This document shows positions 6,331 through 8,019 of a DNA stretch of 8,019 bases, piece after piece. This stretch comes from UBA5186 sp040005095 (GTDB taxonomy: Bacteria > Actinomycetota > Thermoleophilia > Gaiellales > Gaiellaceae). Below the pieces are notes generated by a model that saw nothing but the letters and a program-made list of their open reading frames with translations, did no database searches and was not told the DNA's origin. The DNA lies in the NCBI GenBank assembly GCA_040005095.1, contig JBDTZN010000084.1, positions 1 to 8,019 on the forward strand. The letters run 5' to 3'. A program made the translations under genes and the position numbers. Positions within the stretch are counted from its first letter, which is position 1; each line of letters begins with the position of its first letter.

Positions 6331-6821
6331 TACCCGAGGGAGCCTCCCGTGCTCTCCGCGCCTCTCCGATCCGGATCAAGCCCTCCGCGACTCTCCCCAG
6401 TAGTGTCACACGCCGGAGTCCCAAGCTCGCGGGGGTGCCCCGCCCCTCGGACAAGCGGGCGCGCTCGGCCTCTATGGCCTCGGTGAGAAGACGTGCGCGC
6501 AGGCCTTGCATTTGCTCTAGGGACAAGTCCTCGTACGTTGTCGCGGTGTCGTAAAGCTCGTCGCCACCACTCCTCTACTTGGCCATGTCAAGCCATGCGC
6601 GTAGCTCACGCGCTGCTGCGACGTCGCCTGCCTTCGCGTTCTTGCTTCGGGCGTAGGACGATGGCGTCGGCGTCCGAGGGCGTGACGTGCGCGGCTGCGG
6701 CTGCCGCCTTCGCGTCGTCTCCGCGTCCTTGTGCTGCCGCGGGCTGTCGGCAGCCACGGGGTTCCTGCGGCAAATCCGGGAAAGCTCCTCCTTGCGTTGA
6801 GCTAGCGCCGGCCCGGGCGCG
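6300..6821 (-). pseudogene. Decayed gene of unknown family, copy A (amber codon plus frameshift)
   Basis: Reading leftward on the minus strand, an Ala-rich start (DDAKAAAAAAHVTPSDADAI, VLRPK) matches the N-terminal part of copy B in spacing and character. Between that and GDVAAARELRAWLDMAK there are 19 bases (6626-6644) where copy B has 18, a one-base insertion that changes frame. The AWLDMAK frame then meets TAG at 6575-6577. It stays open beyond it without shift: ELYDTATTYEDLSLEQM, then QGLRARLLTEAIEAERARL, on to a Ser/Gly-rich end. Copy B has no stop at the matching place. The product would have been a small soluble helical protein; its function is unknown. It lies antiparallel to, and downstream of, the UDP-xylose synthase gene. 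Two disabling changes make a pseudogene the best reading; a short ATG-initiated 84-residue protein (from 6829) ending at the amber codon is the alternative. Confidence 0.5.
6531..6628. repeat. Diverged repeat, copy A (partner at 7531-7625)
   Basis: Two blocks match the partner in the same order. 6531-6551 matches 7531-7551 at 19 of 21 bases, and 6588-6625 matches 7585-7622 at 35 of 38. A poorly matching, frame-preserving segment separates them (36 bases here, 33 in the partner). All three differences in the second block are at third codon positions of the minus-strand frame and are synonymous. The repeat is therefore a shared coding core, not a mobile-element end. Confidence 0.65.
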
Positions 6822-6829
6822 TTACTCAT

Positions 6830-7229
6830 GCGCTCGTGGATTAAGACGGAGAACCGCGGCTGCCGGGGTTACGACTCGAGCGTGAAAGGCGTTATGCGAG
6901 GGCGTGGTCGAGTCGCCGTCCGCGCCGGATGACAGCACCACTGGGATTTAGAGCCTCCCACACCCGCAGGGGACGCGTCCAGCTCGATCTGCGCGTCGCT
7001 CGCGCTCTGCGATCGTTGAGGTGGAGCGGCGTCTATCGTCCGCTCGCCGACGTGTGTGACGATGCACGCACACGTCGCAGGTAATCACTGAGAGCGTCCG
7101 CAGCCGCTCGTGTTTCGAGTTCGATTCTCATTCGCCACAGGTGCGCCGCCCTGTGCCGCAACGCGGACGCTGCTCGGAGTATCGCCCGACGACGGTGCTT
7201 TCCTGCACCGCCCGTTCGAGTGGAACGAA
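6830..7229. other. Gene-free stretch
   Basis: No convincing gene on either strand. The best plus-strand frame (ATG 6929 to TAA 7084, 51 codons) is Arg-rich, lacks a ribosome site and is probably chance. A strong dyad lies at 7048-7077. A tRNA T-arm-like string (GAGTTCGATTCTC, 7117-7129) has no cloverleaf around it. Confidence 0.5.
7048..7077. repeat. 11-bp inverted repeat (hairpin)
   Basis: CGACGTGTGTG (7048-7058) pairs with CGCACACGTCG (7067-7077) around an 8-base loop, with a single T-G wobble. No T-tract follows. It could be an orphan terminator, a protein-binding dyad, or the remains of an element end. It is isolated from any confident gene. Confidence 0.5.
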
Positions 7230-7682
7230 CTAGCTCAAAAGCCGACTCGCCGTGCCGTTCAAGAACGGCGGGGGCGCAAGACTGCGGCGACTTGGGCCCC
7301 CGCCTCGCCGACGCGGAACCGCGGGGGACGGCCCAGGCCTCGGCATCCAGCCATCATTAGGGCAAGCGTCCGATCTTGGTGATGCTTTCCACAGCAGTTC
7401 GGCCGAACGCCTCGCAAAGTGCGGAAAACGCGTTTCGTCAATGCACACGGCATCCACAGGCTGTAGGGAGCGCGCCGCAAGTTTCGGCGTGTGGGGTGCG
7501 TAGCTGCTGCCTCTGCTCATGCTGAGCACTGCGTACGTGGTCGCGGTGTCGATCTCCTCGCAAGTGCCTCGCTCTTTCGCTAGCTCAAGCCATGCGCGGA
7601 GCTCGCGCGCTGCTGCTACGTCTCGCTGCTCGGCGGTGTGCTTGAGCCGCTTGACCACAGCCTCGACGTCGCGCTGCTGCAC
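7230..7682 (-). CDS. Hypothetical protein, copy B of the decayed family; probably also degraded
   Basis: This minus-strand frame is open from 7763 to 7230. The first usable start is GTG at 7682, with no Shine-Dalgarno. The part before it (GPEADAANADAAAAEVQQ) looks like genuine coding sequence with no start codon, which suggests the true N-terminus was lost. The core RDVEAVVKRLKHTAEQ then RDVAAARELRAWLELAKERG, then EEIDTATTYAVLS, is a charged, amphipathic helical protein shared with copy A. After about 7508 the resemblance to copy A ends. A one-base shift there would restore an LSxxxxQQLR-like match to copy A's LSLEQMQGLR. The remaining tail down to 7230 becomes Arg/Pro-rich and looks like out-of-frame readthrough. 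No domain is recognised and no function is proposed. Confidence 0.35.
   Translation of the reverse strand: MQQRDVEAVVKRLKHTAEQRDVAAARELRAWLELAKERGTCEEIDTATTYAVLSMSRGSSYAPHTPKLAARSLQPVDAVCIDETRFPHFARRSAELLWKASPRSDACPNDGWMPRPGPSPAVPRRRGGGPSRRSLAPPPFLNGTASRLLS
7531..7625. repeat. Diverged repeat, copy B (partner at 6531-6628)
   Basis: Partner of the copy at 6531-6628, offset by about 1 kb and in the same orientation. The two well-matched blocks encode DTATTY and DVAAARELRAWL on the minus strand. The middle segment differs in length by exactly one codon, so the frame was kept when the copies diverged. Confidence 0.65.
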
Positions 7683-7739
7683 CTCGGCGGCGGCGGCGTC
7701 TGCATTCGCAGCGTCGGCCTCTGGCCCTTCGGCGGCGGC

Positions 7740-7775
7740 TCTCCCGCGCGTACCCCGGGAGAGTCACGCGCGGGA
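7740..7775. repeat. 10-bp inverted repeat with an overlapping alternative stem
   Basis: TCCCGCGCGT (7742-7751) pairs with ACGCGCGGGA (7766-7775) across a 14-base loop. An overlapping 6-bp pair, TCTCCC (7740-7745) with GGGAGA (7757-7762), shares the left arm and cannot form at the same time. It lies just upstream of copy B's open frame on the minus strand. Function unknown. Confidence 0.45.
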
Positions 7776-8019
7776 CTCCGATGAGCGCGGGGATGCCACG
7801 GGGTCGTGCCAGCCAGGCCCCGACGTGCGTACAAGGCGCTGACCGTTTCTGCGGCCCGGGTAGCAGATCGCGCCTGGTCTGCTACCAGGCGGTCGCGTTT
7901 GAATCGAGCTGGCAGGTCTGGTGTTTGGTTGTCGCGGAAGGCCGAAAGGGCGACGCGCAGGAACTATGTTCGCTTGGTCGCAACCTCGAAAACTTGCAAT
8001 TTGCAGGAAGTTGCGGGTC
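7764..8019. other. No intact gene; possible out-of-frame 5' part of copy B
   Basis: A minus-strand frame open from 7963 to 7616 reads FRDNQTPDLPARFKRDRL, VADQARSATRAAETV, SALYARRGLAG, which looks protein-like down to about 7775 and then degrades. One indel near 7740-7763 would fuse it to the frame of copy B. Upstream it is cut by a TAG at 7964-7966, and no start is visible. Two strong dyads lie in the same interval. The final 40 bases are less GC-rich (around CTTGCAATTTGCAGG), with nothing I can identify. Confidence 0.3.
7859..7891. repeat. Two overlapping, mutually exclusive hairpins
   Basis: Hairpin 1: GGTAGCAGA (7859-7867) with TCTGCTACC (7878-7886), a perfect 9-bp stem with a 10-base loop. 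Hairpin 2: CGCCTGGT (7871-7878) with ACCAGGCG (7884-7891), a perfect 8-bp stem with a 5-base loop (CTGCT). Hairpin 2's left arm is in the loop of hairpin 1 and its right arm reuses the end of hairpin 1, so only one can form at a time. The same geometry exists on both strands. There is no T-tract after either. Confidence 0.6.

Noticed and set aside
6929..7084. 51-residue plus-strand gene
   Set aside because: It is Arg-rich, has no ribosome site and no family resemblance, and contains the 7048-7077 dyad; chance is more likely.
7105..7140. tRNA 3' end or attachment site (GAGTTCGATTCTC, T-arm-like)
   Set aside because: Only three T-stem pairs form, no matching acceptor, D or anticodon arm is found upstream, and no second copy exists in the window to act as an att partner.
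7230..7500. Transposase remnant in the tail of copy B
   Set aside because: The phrase VDAVCIDETRF briefly suggests a DDE enzyme, but no catalytic spacing, terminal inverted repeats or target duplication supports it.

Overview
The window is GC-rich throughout, with GTG starts, third-position G/C preference and secreted multi-domain proteins. This suggests a high-GC Actinomycetota, possibly a Thermoleophilia/Solirubrobacterales-like soil lineage. That placement is inferred from style and domain mix; no rRNA or tRNA gene is present to fix it.

Layout. (1) 1-1193, plus strand: the C-terminal part of a secreted protein, cut by the left window edge. It has the tail of a parallel beta-helix domain followed by four near-identical PKD repeats. 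(2) 1200-1229: a strong GC hairpin between convergent genes. (3) 1239-3251, minus: a secreted protein that joins a glycoside-hydrolase-like TIM barrel to a complete purple-acid-phosphatase module. (4) 3320-4762, minus: a Wzz-type polysaccharide co-polymerase whose C-terminal tyrosine-kinase-like region has lost its ATP-binding motifs. (5) 4763-5139: a divergent intergenic region with two palindromes and a duplicated 9-mer. (6) 5140-6093, plus: a UDP-glucuronate decarboxylase (UDP-xylose synthase). (7) 6094-8019: 1.9 kb with no convincing intact gene. It holds two diverged, decaying copies of one unrecognised gene family on the minus strand, about 1 kb apart, plus several strong inverted repeats.

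How the parts fit. The co-polymerase (chain-length control of a surface polysaccharide) and the UDP-xylose synthase (precursor supply) are divergently transcribed from one intergenic region. Together they point to an exopolysaccharide or cell-surface glycan locus. The phosphatase fusion lies 68 bp downstream of the co-polymerase on the same strand and may be co-transcribed with it. It and the PKD protein are both extracellular. The right-hand part looks like accessory DNA in decay: the two gene remnants keep synonymous-only differences in their core, so they were once functional, but one now has an in-frame amber codon and a one-base insertion. I see no intact mobile element, CRISPR array, or RNA gene. 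The most unusual items are the kinase-dead co-polymerase, the glycosidase-like/phosphatase fusion, the decayed paralogue pair, and a pair of mutually exclusive hairpins at 7859-7891.
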